The notes: generated by a model not told the origin, from the sequence alone. DNA of 64,000 nucleotides from DATAVB01 sp036267955 (GCA_036267955.1 DATAVB010000076.1:1-64000), one strand, 5' to 3'. Positions 52,225 to 61,349 are shown, numbered from the stretch's first letter. Program-made: numbers and translations.

Positions 52225-53193
52225 ATGTTCGCTGCCTACGTCACCACGCCCGACCCGGCCGAACCGCTCTCGGCCCTGCAGCTCGGCGACCGGCCGGAGC
52301 CCGAGGCGCCGGCGGGCTGGACCACCGTCGAGGTGAAGGCGGCCTCGCTCAACCACCACGACCTGTTCAGCCTGCGCGGTGTCGGGCTGCCGGCCGAACG
52401 TTGTCCGATGATCCTCGGCTGCGACGCCTCGGGTATTGACGAGGACGGCAACGAGGTCATCGTCCACGGCGTCGTCGCCAGCCCGGACTGGATCGGCGAC
52501 GAGACGCTCGACCCGAAACGCAGCCTGCTGTCCGAGCGCTACCAGGGCACCTTCGCCGAGCGGGTCGCGGTCCCCCGGCGCAACCTGCTGCCGAAGCCGG
52601 CCGAGCTGAGCCATGCGGAAGCGTCCTGTCTCGGCGTCGCCTGGCTCACGGCGTACCGGATGCTGTTCGTGAAATCCGGGCTGCGGCCCGGCCAGACGGT
52701 CCTCGTCCAGGGGGCCAGCGGTGGGGTCGCGACCGCCGCCATCACGCTGGGCGCCGCCGCCGGCATCCGGGTCTGGGTCACCGGCCGTACCGAAGCCAAG
52801 CGGGCCGCGGCGCTTGAGCTCGGCGCGGCCGGGGCGTTCGAGCCCGGCGCCCGGCTGCCCGAGCGGGTCGATGCGGTCCTGGAGACCGTCGGCGCGGCGA
52901 CCTGGGACCACTCGCTGAAGTCGCTCCGGCCGGGCGGCACCATCGTCGTGTCGGGCAGCACCACCGGCCCCAATCCGCCGGCCGCGCTCAACCGGGTGTT
53001 CTTCCTGCAACTGTCGGTCGTCGGCTCGACGATGGGCACCCGGGACGAGCTGGCCTCGCTGGCGAGTTTCCTGGTGAGCAGCGGGATCCGGCCGGTGATC
53101 GGGGCGGAGCTACCACTCACCTCGGCCGCCGAGGGGTTCGCCGCGATGGCGGCCGGTGACACCGCCGGCAAGATCGTGTTCCGGGCGGGCTGA
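52225..53193 (+). CDS. zinc-type alcohol dehydrogenase/quinone oxidoreductase family protein
   Basis: MDR-superfamily NAD(P)H oxidoreductase of 322 residues. The catalytic domain begins with VEVKAASLNHHDLFSLRG and ILGCDASG; the cofactor domain has VLVQGASGGVATAAITLGAAAG and the ADxVLETVG-like DAVLETVGAA. Zinc ligands of true alcohol dehydrogenases are not evident. A TACGGT box lies before the ATG. Its stop is two bases before the TTG start of the peptidase-ABC fusion, so both are probably co-expressed. Substrate unknown. Confidence 0.9.
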   Translation: MFAAYVTTPDPAEPLSALQLGDRPEPEAPAGWTTVEVKAASLNHHDLFSLRGVGLPAERCPMILGCDASGIDEDGNEVIVHGVVASPDWIGDETLDPKRSLLSERYQGTFAERVAVPRRNLLPKPAELSHAEASCLGVAWLTAYRMLFVKSGLRPGQTVLVQGASGGVATAAITLGAAAGIRVWVTGRTEAKRAAALELGAAGAFEPGARLPERVDAVLETVGAATWDHSLKSLRPGGTIVVSGSTTGPNPPAALNRVFFLQLSVVGSTMGTRDELASLASFLVSSGIRPVIGAELPLTSAAEGFAAMAAGDTAGKIVFRAG

Positions 53194-53195
53194 GC

Positions 53196-55850
53196 TTGCC
53201 GCGCCTTATCGAACCGCTGATCGAACGGCTCCGCCCGGCGTCGCGCCGCGCGCGGTGGCTGACGGCGCTGGGCGTCGTCGTCGTATTGGCAGCGCTGTCC
53301 GGGATCGTCGCCGCGTCCCTCACCGGACCGCGCGCGGTCGGTCGGACGCCGTACGAGATCCACGTCGTGGACGGGCCGCGGAACGACCAGCACGTCCGGC
53401 TCGACACCTCGCTGTACGTTCCGGCCGGGGTGGACGCGGCGCATCCGGCGCCAGCGGTGATCGTGGCGCACGGCTTCGGCCAGTCCAAGGTCAGCGTCAC
53501 CGGCGATGCGATGGCGCTGGCCCGGCGCGGCTATGTCGTGCTGACCTACTCTGCCCGCGGATTCGGCAACTCCACCGGCCAGATCGCGTTGGATTCGCCG
53601 GACTACGAGGGCAAGGACGTGCACGCCCTGGTGGACTGGCTGAGCCGGCGCCGCGAGGTGCGCCAGGACCGCCCCGGCGATCCGCGGGTCGGTTTCACCG
53701 GCGGTTCGTACGGCGGGGCGATGGCGCTGATCGCCGCCGCGAACGACCGCCGGATCGACGCCATCGTGCCGGTGATCACCTGGAACAGCCTCACCACCAC
53801 GTTCTTCCCGAACGCCTCCGGCGGCAGCCCGGGCGTCTTCGCCAAGGCCTGGGCCGGGATGTTCTTCGGCGGGCAGAGCCGACCGGGCGACACCTGCGGC
53901 CGGTTCACCACCGCGGTGTGCCGGCTGTATCAGCACGCCGCGCTGACCGGCGAACCCACCGCCGCGGATCTGCGGCTCCTGGCCCGGTCCAGCCCGGCCG
54001 GCGTACTCGGTCGGATCCACGCCCCGACCCTGCTGATCCAGGGCGAGACCGACTCGCTGTTCGGCCTGGATCAGGCCCAGGCCAACGCCCGCGGCATCGC
54101 CGCCGCCGGCACACCGGTGCGGCTGGCCTGGTATTCCGGCGGGCACAGCGCCGGCACGTCGCTCACCGAGACCGCCCGGCTGCGGTCGCTGACCACGTCC
54201 TGGTTCGACCACTGGCTGCGCGGCGGGCCCGATCCGGGCCGGTCCTTCACGTTCTCCCAGCTGCCGACGAATGCGGTGCAGCCGGAGGTGTCGGCCGCCG
54301 ACGGCCCGGCCGGCTCGGTCCGGATCGCGCTGCACGGGCCGGCCCAGCCGGTGGCCAATCCGGCCGGCGGCAACCCGGCGGCCGTGAGCTCCGTCCCCGG
54401 CCTGGGTGGCGGGCCGCTCGCCGGTTCCCTGGTACGCGAGGTGCCCGGTCAGTCCGCGACATTCCAGAGCGCCTCGCTGGACCGGGCGGTGACGGCGGTC
54501 GGGGGCGGCACCGTCCAGCTGAGGGTTGGCTCGACCTCGGGCTCCGCGACCCTCTTCGCCAAGCTGTACGACGTCTCCTCCGACGGCAGCCGGGTGCTGC
54601 CGAACGGTTTGGTGGCGCCGTTTCGGGTCACCGGCATCCCCCGCGCAGGCACGAAACGGGTCACCGTGACGCTGCCGGCGATCGCGCACCGGTTCTCCGC
54701 CGGCCACCGGCTCGCGCTGGTGGTCGCCAGCACCGACCTCGGGTACGCCGGGCCGGCTGATCCGGCGATCTACCAGATCGGGTCCGCCGGCACCGTCCAG
54801 TTGCCGACCCAGCCGGCCCATCGGATCGACGGGTCGCGGCGGGCCTGGCCGTGGGCGATCGCGGCGCTGGCCCTGGCCGTCCTGGGCACGGCGGCCGTGG
54901 GGCTGGCCGGCCGCTCCCGGCGAGGGCGACCGGTCGACGCTGGGCTGGCCGACGTGCCGCTCGTCGTGACCGGCCTGCGCAAGGCCTATTCGAACGATCT
55001 GGTGGCGGTCGAGGACCTGTCCTTCCGGGTCGAGCGCGAACAGATCCTCGGCCTGCTCGGGCCGAACGGCGCCGGGAAGACGACGACGCTGCGGATGCTG
55101 ATGGGCCTGATCGTCCCGTCGGCCGGCCAGTTGCAGGTCTTCGGGCAGAAGATCAAGCCGGGCGCGGCCGTGCTGACCCGGGTCGGCGCGTTCGTCGAGG
55201 GCCCCGGAATGCTGCCGCACCTGTCCGGGATGGCCAACCTGACGCTGTTCTGGCGAGCCACCGGGCGGCCGGAGGCCGAATCGTATGTGGCCGAGGCGCT
55301 GGAGATCGCCGGGCTCGGCGACGCCGTGCACCGCAAGGTCCGGTCATACAGCCACGGAATGCGCCAGCGGTTGGCGATTGCGCAGGCGATGCTGGGGCTG
55401 CCCGACCTGCTGGTCCTCGACGAGCCGACCAACGGCCTCGATCCGCCGCAGATCCGCGCTTTGCGGGACGTACTGCGGCGGTACGCCACCGACGGACGGA
55501 CGGTCGTGGTGTCCAGTCACCTGCTCGCCGAGGTGGAACAGACCTGCAGCCACGTGCTGGTGATGGACTGCGGCCAGTTGGTCGCCTCGGGGCCGGTCGA
55601 GGAGATCGCCGGCGCCGGCAACACGCTGGCCGTGACCGTCGACGACCCCGACCGGGCCGCCACCGTCCTCACTGCACTGTCCGGAGTGGACAGTGTGGCC
55701 CGCGAGGGTGCCGACCTGGTCGTGGTGCTCGACGGAGCGCCCGCCGCCGCGGTCGTCGCGGCGCTGAGCGAGGCCGGGTTGGCCATCTCGGCGGTGGCGC
55801 CACGCCGCCGGCTCGAGGACGCGTTCGTCAGCCTGATCGGAGCGAAATGA
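53196..55850 (+). CDS. fusion of S15/CocE-type serine peptidase with ABC-transporter ATPase
   Basis: An 884-residue two-module protein. TM1 spans about 20-43. The alpha/beta hydrolase follows, with nucleophile Ser171 in GGSYGGAMAL, Asp286 in GETDSLF and His317 in YSGGHSAG, then an X-Pro-peptidase-like C-terminal beta domain to about 530. TM2 spans about 549-571 (WAIAALALAVLGTAAVGL). The ABC domain has Walker A GPNGAGKTT (Lys628), signature SYSHGMRQRL and Walker B LLVLDEPTNGLD. Two spans would put the peptidase outside and the ATPase inside. TTG 53196 is two bases after the upstream stop. The ABC-2 permease overlaps its end (ATGA). Confidence 0.88.
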   Translation: MPRLIEPLIERLRPASRRARWLTALGVVVVLAALSGIVAASLTGPRAVGRTPYEIHVVDGPRNDQHVRLDTSLYVPAGVDAAHPAPAVIVAHGFGQSKVSVTGDAMALARRGYVVLTYSARGFGNSTGQIALDSPDYEGKDVHALVDWLSRRREVRQDRPGDPRVGFTGGSYGGAMALIAAANDRRIDAIVPVITWNSLTTTFFPNASGGSPGVFAKAWAGMFFGGQSRPGDTCGRFTTAVCRLYQHAALTGEPTAADLRLLARSSPAGVLGRIHAPTLLIQGETDSLFGLDQAQANARGIAAAGTPVRLAWYSGGHSAGTSLTETARLRSLTTSWFDHWLRGGPDPGRSFTFSQLPTNAVQPEVSAADGPAGSVRIALHGPAQPVANPAGGNPAAVSSVPGLGGGPLAGSLVREVPGQSATFQSASLDRAVTAVGGGTVQLRVGSTSGSATLFAKLYDVSSDGSRVLPNGLVAPFRVTGIPRAGTKRVTVTLPAIAHRFSAGHRLALVVASTDLGYAGPADPAIYQIGSAGTVQLPTQPAHRIDGSRRAWPWAIAALALAVLGTAAVGLAGRSRRGRPVDAGLADVPLVVTGLRKAYSNDLVAVEDLSFRVEREQILGLLGPNGAGKTTTLRMLMGLIVPSAGQLQVFGQKIKPGAAVLTRVGAFVEGPGMLPHLSGMANLTLFWRATGRPEAESYVAEALEIAGLGDAVHRKVRSYSHGMRQRLAIAQAMLGLPDLLVLDEPTNGLDPPQIRALRDVLRRYATDGRTVVVSSHLLAEVEQTCSHVLVMDCGQLVASGPVEEIAGAGNTLAVTVDDPDRAATVLTALSGVDSVAREGADLVVVLDGAPAAAVVAALSEAGLAISAVAPRRRLEDAFVSLIGAK

Positions 55851-56677
55851 CGCAGACCGCCGAATTCGATCCGCGCACCAGCCTGCCGTTGCGGGTGGAG
55901 TTGGTCCGGCAGTTGCGCCGGCGCCGGACCACGCTGACGCTGGGATTCCTGGTGTTGCTGCCGTTCATCCTGGTCGGCGCGTTTGCGCTCAGCTCGGGAT
56001 CGTCGAACGACACCTACGTTGACCTGGCAAAATCCGGAGCGGTGAATTTCACCATGTTCACCCTTTTCGCCTCGGTCGGTTTTCTGCTGGTCGTCGTGGT
56101 GGCGCTGTTCTTCGGCGACACGATCGCCAGCGAGGCGAGTTGGGGCAGCCTGCGTTACCTGCTGGCGATGCCGGTCCCCCGCACCAGGCTGCTGCGGCAG
56201 AAACTCATCGTGGCCGCCGGATACAGCTTCGCCGGGATCGTGCTGCTGCCAACCGTCGCATTGTTGCTCGGCGCCGCCGTCTACGGCTGGAATCCGGTGC
56301 GTACCCCGGCCGGCGACACCTATTCGGCGTGGACCGGTGTCGCCCGATTGGCCTTGGTGGTCGGCTATATCGCCGTCACCCTGCTGCTGGTCGCGGGTAC
56401 GGCATTTTGGCTGTCCACAGTGACCGATGCGCCGCTCGGCGCGGTCGGCGGCGCCGTGGGCATCGTCATCGTCTCCAACATCCTCGATTCGATCACCGCT
56501 CTGCACGGCTGGCGGACAATCTTGCCGACGCACTACCAGTTCTCCTGGACCGACGCCCTCGCCGTACCGGCCACCTATACCGCGATGGCGAAGGGCTGCG
56601 TGGCGTCGCTGATCTATTCCGGCGTGTTCTTCACCGCCGCGTTCCGGCATTTCAGCCGCAAGGACATTCTGTCCTGA
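55847..56677 (+). CDS. ABC-2 type permease partner of the peptidase-ABC fusion
   Basis: Membrane protein of 276 residues with six hydrophobic segments, starting with TLTLGFLVLLPFILVGAFAL and ending with SLIYSGVFFTAAFRHF. A conserved cytoplasmic piece SEASWGSLRYLLAMPVPRTRLL between spans 2 and 3 is typical of ABC-2 exporters. ATG 55847 overlaps the fusion gene's stop by four bases, so the two form one transporter. It ends convergently with the VanX-like gene. Transported compound unknown; a peptide or lipopeptide is plausible because of the linked peptidase. Confidence 0.9.
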   Translation: MTQTAEFDPRTSLPLRVELVRQLRRRRTTLTLGFLVLLPFILVGAFALSSGSSNDTYVDLAKSGAVNFTMFTLFASVGFLLVVVVALFFGDTIASEASWGSLRYLLAMPVPRTRLLRQKLIVAAGYSFAGIVLLPTVALLLGAAVYGWNPVRTPAGDTYSAWTGVARLALVVGYIAVTLLLVAGTAFWLSTVTDAPLGAVGGAVGIVIVSNILDSITALHGWRTILPTHYQFSWTDALAVPATYTAMAKGCVASLIYSGVFFTAAFRHFSRKDILS

Positions 56678-56687
56678 GACCGGCCGT

Positions 56688-57341
56688 TCAGGCGGATCCA
56701 ACCGGGCCGTAACAGGCGGCATTTCCGGTGCTGTACGCCCAGTAGCGCTCACCGTACGACCAGTGCCACCACTCGGTCGGGTAGTTGACCAGACCCACGT
56801 CCGTCAGTGCCCGGCCGAGTATTTCCCGATTGGCCTGGGCGGCCACTGGGATATCGGAAGCCGCTGTGTAACAGCGGTTTTCGCTCTCCACCGGGCTGGC
56901 GTTCACCCTGGTTCCCATATCCAGCTCGACGCCGGAATCGGTGCAGAGCGTGAGATCGACCGCGCCACCGGTGCAGTGCGGCGCCACCTCCGGCGGCGAG
57001 ACGTACCGGGACGCCTCGCGATGCAGCCGGCCCTCCGACCAGTCGGGAAAACTCGACCGCAACTCCTCGCGATATCCGGTGAAATAGTGCAATTGCAGCG
57101 CCACCGGACGGTGGCACTCCACAATGAGCAGCGAATATCCCTCGGGCAGCAGGGACTGCGCCTGCAGCAGCCGGGCGATGACGCCGCTCCGCGACCGGTA
57201 GAGCACCGGATTGTCGTCGGTCTTGCGGGCGTCCGCCCGGAACCCGGCGATGCGAATGTCGAGCATGGCATCGCCGTTTTCCTCGACCGCGACCGCGGAA
57301 ATCGCCGGATCGCTCAGCAGGGTGAATTCCGGGGCCGTCAT
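56688..57341 (-). CDS. D-Ala-D-Ala dipeptidase (VanX/DdpX-like, M15D)
   Basis: Zinc dipeptidase of 217 residues that splits D-Ala-D-Ala. The zinc set is APHCTGGAVDLTL (His and Asp) and EWWHWSYGERYWAY with catalytic Glu and zinc His. YRSRSGVIARLLQAQ and VECHRPVALQ are further family features. It has no signal peptide. ATG 57341 overlaps the proS stop by four bases. vanA, vanH, vanR and vanS are not present, so a housekeeping wall-recycling role is likelier than glycopeptide resistance. Confidence 0.88.
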   Translation of the reverse strand: MTAPEFTLLSDPAISAVAVEENGDAMLDIRIAGFRADARKTDDNPVLYRSRSGVIARLLQAQSLLPEGYSLLIVECHRPVALQLHYFTGYREELRSSFPDWSEGRLHREASRYVSPPEVAPHCTGGAVDLTLCTDSGVELDMGTRVNASPVESENRCYTAASDIPVAAQANREILGRALTDVGLVNYPTEWWHWSYGERYWAYSTGNAACYGPVGSA

Positions 57342-59083
57342 GATGCCGCCCACTGGTCGCGCAGCCACGATTCCAGCTCAACCAGCGGCACGTCTGACCG
57401 CTCGCCAGTGCGCCGGTCCCGCAGCTCGACCTCGCCGTTCGCCAACCCGCGGCCGAACACCACCACGGTCGGCGCGCCGAGCAATTCAGCGTCGGCGAAT
57501 TTCACACCGGTGGAGACCGTACGGTCGTCGAGCAGGATCCGTAGCCCGGCCCGGTCCAGCGCCGCCGCGGCGCTTTCCGTGGTTTCGCGGACGTCGTCCT
57601 TGTTGCCGGCCAGCACGAGATGCACGTCCGCCGGGGCGACCTCCCGCGGCCAGATCAGCCCGTTCTCGTCGTGACTCTGCTCGGCCAGCGCACCGACCAC
57701 CCGGCTGACGCCGAGCCCGTAACAGCCCATCGCGATACCGACCGGCTTTCCGTCCGGCCCGAGGGCGTCGAGCCCGAAGGTGTCGGAGAATCGGCGGCCC
57801 AGGTCGAAGATGTGCCCGACCTCGATCCCCCGTGCAATCGACAGCGGCTGGCCGCAGCTCACACACCGGTCGTCGTCCCGCAGTGCAGCGGCGCCGATTT
57901 CGCCGGCCGGCTCGAAATCCCGGCCCCGTACGACATTCGCGGCGTGCCGGTCGATCACATTCGCCCCAGTGACCCAGGACGTGCCCGGCGCGACCAGCGG
58001 ATCGACGACGTAGCGGATGTCCGGCAGGCCCTGCGGGCCGATGTATCCCTTGACCAGCGCCGGTTGCGCAGCGAGGTCGGCCGCGTCAGCCGGAGCTACC
58101 TCGACCGGATCCAGCGCGCCGGCCACCCGCACCAGGTCGACCTCGCGGTCGCCGGGCACGCCGACGATCAGCAGCTCCCATTCGGTGGCACCGGGCTGCC
58201 GGGTCTTGAGCACCACATTCTTCAGCGTGTCCGCGGCCCCCAGATCCCGGTCCGGATACAGCTCCCGGAGCCTCGCGACCAGGCTGTCGATCGTCGGGGT
58301 GTCCGGGGTGGCAAGAATGTCGATCGGCGGCTCGGCGCGGCCGTCCCGGGCCGGCGGTACAGCGATCCGGACGGCCTCGGTGTTGGCCGCGTAGCCGCAG
58401 GATGCGCAGTGTACGAAGGTGTCCTCACCGTCCGCGGACGGCGCCAGGAACTCTTCGGAGGCGGTGCCACCCATCGCGCCGGACATCGCCGCGACGACCC
58501 GGAAATCCAGCCCGATCCGTTCGAAGATCCGAATGTAGGCTGCGCGGTGCCGCTCATAGGCGCGCTCGAATCCGGCCTCGTCGAGGTCGAAGGTGTAGCC
58601 GTCCTTCATCAGAAACTCCCGGCCCCGCAGCACGCCGGCACGCGGCCGCGCCTCGTCCCGGTATTTCGTTTGAATCTGGAAGAGCGCCAGCGGATAGTCC
58701 TTATAGGACGACAGCTCGTCGCGGACCAGCGTGGTGAAGAGTTCCTCGTGGGTCGGCCCGAGCACGTAGGACACCGACTTCCGGTCGGTGAGCCGGAACA
58801 GCAGGTCGCCGTACATCGCCAACCGCCCGCTGGCGGCGAACAACTCCCCCGGCGCGAGGGCCGGGAAATGCACCTCCTGCGAGCCGATCGCCTCCATCTC
58901 CTCGCGGACGATCCGTTCCACATTCCGCAATACCCGGTATCCCAGCGGAAGCCAGGTGTAGATGCCCGGCGCCACCCGACGTACGTAACCGGCCCGGATC
59001 AGCAGCCGGTGTCCCGGGCTCTCCGCACCGGCCGGATCTTCCCGGAGCGTGTGCGGAAACAGCGTGGACATCCGGGTGATCAA
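57338..59083 (-). CDS. proS: prolyl-tRNA synthetase, bacterial type
   Basis: Class II synthetase of 581 residues with the INS editing domain between motifs 2 and 3. Seen: MITRMSTLFPHTLREDPAGAE-like start, VHFPALAPGELFAASGR, GPTHEELFTTLVRDELSSYKDYP in two parts, TKYRDEARPRAGVLRGREFLMKD, and the C-terminal anticodon domain. TTG 59083 is chosen because GAGGA precedes it and the protein then begins as in homologues; ATG 59071 is inside. The VanX-like gene is translationally coupled downstream. Confidence 0.94.
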   Translation of the reverse strand: MITRMSTLFPHTLREDPAGAESPGHRLLIRAGYVRRVAPGIYTWLPLGYRVLRNVERIVREEMEAIGSQEVHFPALAPGELFAASGRLAMYGDLLFRLTDRKSVSYVLGPTHEELFTTLVRDELSSYKDYPLALFQIQTKYRDEARPRAGVLRGREFLMKDGYTFDLDEAGFERAYERHRAAYIRIFERIGLDFRVVAAMSGAMGGTASEEFLAPSADGEDTFVHCASCGYAANTEAVRIAVPPARDGRAEPPIDILATPDTPTIDSLVARLRELYPDRDLGAADTLKNVVLKTRQPGATEWELLIVGVPGDREVDLVRVAGALDPVEVAPADAADLAAQPALVKGYIGPQGLPDIRYVVDPLVAPGTSWVTGANVIDRHAANVVRGRDFEPAGEIGAAALRDDDRCVSCGQPLSIARGIEVGHIFDLGRRFSDTFGLDALGPDGKPVGIAMGCYGLGVSRVVGALAEQSHDENGLIWPREVAPADVHLVLAGNKDDVRETTESAAAALDRAGLRILLDDRTVSTGVKFADAELLGAPTVVVFGRGLANGEVELRDRRTGERSDVPLVELESWLRDQWAAS

Positions 59084-59209
59084 CGGGAGTCCTCTCGGTC
59101 GGCGAGGGTGGAGAAGGCCAATGTAGGTGCGGCCGCGCGGCCGCAGCCAGCCTATTTCCGCCGCCTCGGCGCGTGCCGGCCGGCATGAGCGGGAAGCCTG
59201 ACCATCGGC

Positions 59210-59215
59210 CACACT
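59210..59215 (+). promoter_or_regulatory. weak -10-like box before VanY-like gene
   Basis: CACACT is six bases before ATG 59222; it fits the leaderless layout but lacks the leading T. Confidence 0.3.
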
Positions 59216-59221
59216 GGACGA

Positions 59222-60016
59222 ATGCGAGCTGCGGTGGCCGTTCTCCTGCTTGGCGCGATGCCGGCCGGCTGCAGCCACAATCCGGACCGGCCCCGGTCGA
59301 CGCCATCAACATCCACCGCGGCCACATCCACCGCCACCACCACTACCGCGCCTGCCACCATCCTGGAGTCGACGACCGCGGCCCCCACCTCGCCGACCAC
59401 CGGCACCACACCCCCGACCGTATCGACGCCGCGGAAATCTCCCAGCGGCCCGCCTTCTCCGCGGGGGCTCCCACCGTCGAGCCAGCCGGTCAGCGCGGGC
59501 CAACTCGGCGCCAGCTGGCACCCGGGCTGCCCGGTCGGGCCGGCCGGCCTGCGCCTGGTCCGGCTCGACTATCGCGGCTTCGACGGCCGGCAGCACGCCG
59601 GCCAGCTCGTCGTCGCCGCGACCCTGGCCGGCCAGGTGCTGCGGATCTTCGCCGAGCTCGACGCGGCCGGGTTCCCGATCCGGCGGATGGTGCCGGTCTC
59701 GGCGTACGGCGGCGACGACGAGCGCTCGATGGAGGCGGACAACAGCTCGGCGTTCAACTGCCGGCCGATCACCGGCGGCAGCGGCTGGTCGGAGCACGCC
59801 TACGGCACCGCGATCGACCTCAACCCGCGGGAGAACCCGTACGTCTCGGCGTCCGGCGTCCAACCCACCACGGCGCAGCGCTTCACCGACCGGGACCGCA
59901 CCGATCCTGGCATGATCCATCCCGACGACCGGACCGTGACCATCTTCGCCCGCTACGGGTGGAGCTGGGGCGGCGCCTGGACCGAGCCTCGCGACTACCA
60001 GCACTTCGAGAAGTGA
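59222..60016 (+). CDS. exported D-alanyl-D-alanine carboxypeptidase-like (VanY/M15) protein
   Basis: A 264-residue exported protein, possibly a lipoprotein: MRAAVAVLLLGAMPAGCS ends in a weak lipobox with Cys17. A Ser/Thr/Pro-rich linker extends to about residue 90. The M15 core has GGSGWSEHAYGTAIDLNP (zinc His and Asp) and the terminal zinc His in DYQHFEK. It is divergent from proS across a short gap, so VanX- and VanY-like enzymes flank proS. Role inferred: trimming of peptidoglycan stem peptides. Confidence 0.86.
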   Translation: MRAAVAVLLLGAMPAGCSHNPDRPRSTPSTSTAATSTATTTTAPATILESTTAAPTSPTTGTTPPTVSTPRKSPSGPPSPRGLPPSSQPVSAGQLGASWHPGCPVGPAGLRLVRLDYRGFDGRQHAGQLVVAATLAGQVLRIFAELDAAGFPIRRMVPVSAYGGDDERSMEADNSSAFNCRPITGGSGWSEHAYGTAIDLNPRENPYVSASGVQPTTAQRFTDRDRTDPGMIHPDDRTVTIFARYGWSWGGAWTEPRDYQHFEK

Positions 60017-60103
60017 GGCAGCGTCCCGACGTAGGCTCGGCGGCGGGAATTCATGCCGAACCGGCCCGGTTGTCGCAAGGAACGCCACCTCTTTGGGGGA
60101 TGT

Positions 60104-60598
60104 ATGAGCGCGCAACCAGCGGCTGAGGACGCTGGAGCCGAGCTGCTCCGCCGGTTCTTCCGGAGATTCGCCGCGAGCGCGGCGGTCGTGACCGCGCAGG
60201 GTGACCGCCCAGTCGGCTTCACCGCCACCTCGCTGACCTCGGTGTCGCTCGAGCCACCGTTGCTGTCCTTCGGGATCAGTACGGCTGCCTCGTGCTGGCC
60301 GGTGATCGAGCAGGCCGAGCACTTCGGGGCCCACCTGTTGGGTCACGAGCAGGAGCCGATCGCCGAGCGGTTCGCCCGCAGCGGGATCGACCGGTTCGCG
60401 GCGCCGACCGCCTGGCGGCCCGGCCCGTTCGGCGTACCGCTGCTGAATGGCGTGCTGGCCTGGGCGGTGTGCCGGGTCATCGCCCGGGTGCCGGCCGGTG
60501 ACCACGTCATCGTGCTGGGACAGCCGGTCGCCGTGGACCACGTGCCCGGGACCCCGCTGGTGCATCACAACGGCGGCTACCGCCCGCTGCACCACTAG
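60104..60598 (+). CDS. flavin reductase domain protein
   Basis: Split-barrel flavin reductase of 164 residues that would supply reduced flavin to a monooxygenase. Seen: FAASAAVVTAQGDRPVGFTATSLTSVSLEPPLLSF in two stretches, W/C-rich STAASCWPVIEQAEHFGAHLL and the C-terminal PLVHHNGGYRPL. ATG 60104 follows GGGGGATGT. No partner oxygenase is adjacent; the FAD monooxygenase at 42129 is single-component by family. Function is otherwise open. Confidence 0.9.
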   Translation: MSAQPAAEDAGAELLRRFFRRFAASAAVVTAQGDRPVGFTATSLTSVSLEPPLLSFGISTAASCWPVIEQAEHFGAHLLGHEQEPIAERFARSGIDRFAAPTAWRPGPFGVPLLNGVLAWAVCRVIARVPAGDHVIVLGQPVAVDHVPGTPLVHHNGGYRPLHH

Positions 60599-60612
60599 CC
60601 CACTCAACCTTC

Positions 60613-60668
60613 CATGATTGACATCGACTAAGTGCTGCTATAGCGACACTTAGTCGATGTCGATCATG
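60613..60668. repeat. GATC-ended palindrome E
   Basis: Arms 60613-60634 and 60647-60668 pair with one mismatch, beginning CATGATTGACATCGAC; the interior CTGCTATAGCGA is itself self-complementary (GCTATAGC). It lies between convergent gene ends (flavin reductase and HAD phosphatase). Confidence 0.85.
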
Positions 60669-60689
60669 AAAAGGTGGAGAATCGCGCGG

Positions 60690-61349
60690 TCAGCTGGCGG
60701 CGATGGCCTCGATGGCCTCGATGGCGGCAAGCGGTCCGTCGACGGTCAGGTCCGGCTTGAACGTGGTCTCGGCCCACTGACGGCCGAGGTCGATCCAGAT
60801 CGAGCGCAGCCCGGAGAGCACGGCGCCGCCGATATCGGCCACCGGGTTGTCCCCCACCATCCAGACCGCGTCGTCCAGCGAGCCGCCCACGGCCGCGGCG
60901 GCCCGGCGGAAGATCTCCGGGTCCGGCTTGACCGCGCCCTCGACCTCCGAGATCGCCCAGCCGTCGACGACCCGGTCCAGCCCGGTCCCGTTGATCTTGT
61001 CCAGCTGCCAGGGCGCGCCGTTGGTGATGATGCCGACCTTCCAGCCGGCCGAGCGCAGCCCCAGCACGCCGTCGCGGACGGCTGGCTCCAGCCGGTACTG
61101 CGGCGTGTACGCCGGCGCGTAGGCGGCCACCAACTCCTCGACCGAGGCGGCCAGGTCGAAGCGGTCGCGGACCAGGCCGAAGAACACCGGCCGCGGCCGC
61201 AACCCGCGCTGGTCGAACCGGTCGATCTCCGGCAGCACGGCGTCGGCGTCCAGATCGTGCAGCTCGCAGAACGCGAGGGCCCAGCGCCGGAAGGCCGCAC
61301 CGCGGTCGCAGAGTGTGTCGTCCAGGTCGAAGAACGCGATGCGGCTCAT
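60690..61349 (-). CDS. HAD-superfamily hydrolase
   Basis: Phosphatase of 219 residues. Motif I is FFDLDDTLC, motif II is IITNGAP, motif III lysine is in AVKPDPEIF and motif IV is MVGDNPVADIGGA. A helical cap lies at 20-85. ATG 61349 overlaps the lepA stop by four bases. The C-terminus ends in a short AIEAIEAIAAS repeat from a DNA slippage tract. Substrate unknown (phosphoglycolate-like or nucleotide phosphatases are near relatives). Confidence 0.9.
   Translation of the reverse strand: MSRIAFFDLDDTLCDRGAAFRRWALAFCELHDLDADAVLPEIDRFDQRGLRPRPVFFGLVRDRFDLAASVEELVAAYAPAYTPQYRLEPAVRDGVLGLRSAGWKVGIITNGAPWQLDKINGTGLDRVVDGWAISEVEGAVKPDPEIFRRAAAAVGGSLDDAVWMVGDNPVADIGGAVLSGLRSIWIDLGRQWAETTFKPDLTVDGPLAAIEAIEAIAAS

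Noticed and set aside
52539..55331. 930-codon open frame on the minus strand across the oxidoreductase and peptidase-ABC genes
   Set aside because: It is antisense to two clear genes, lacks any recognisable domain and has the Arg/Gly/Pro/His-rich composition of a GC-rich shadow frame.
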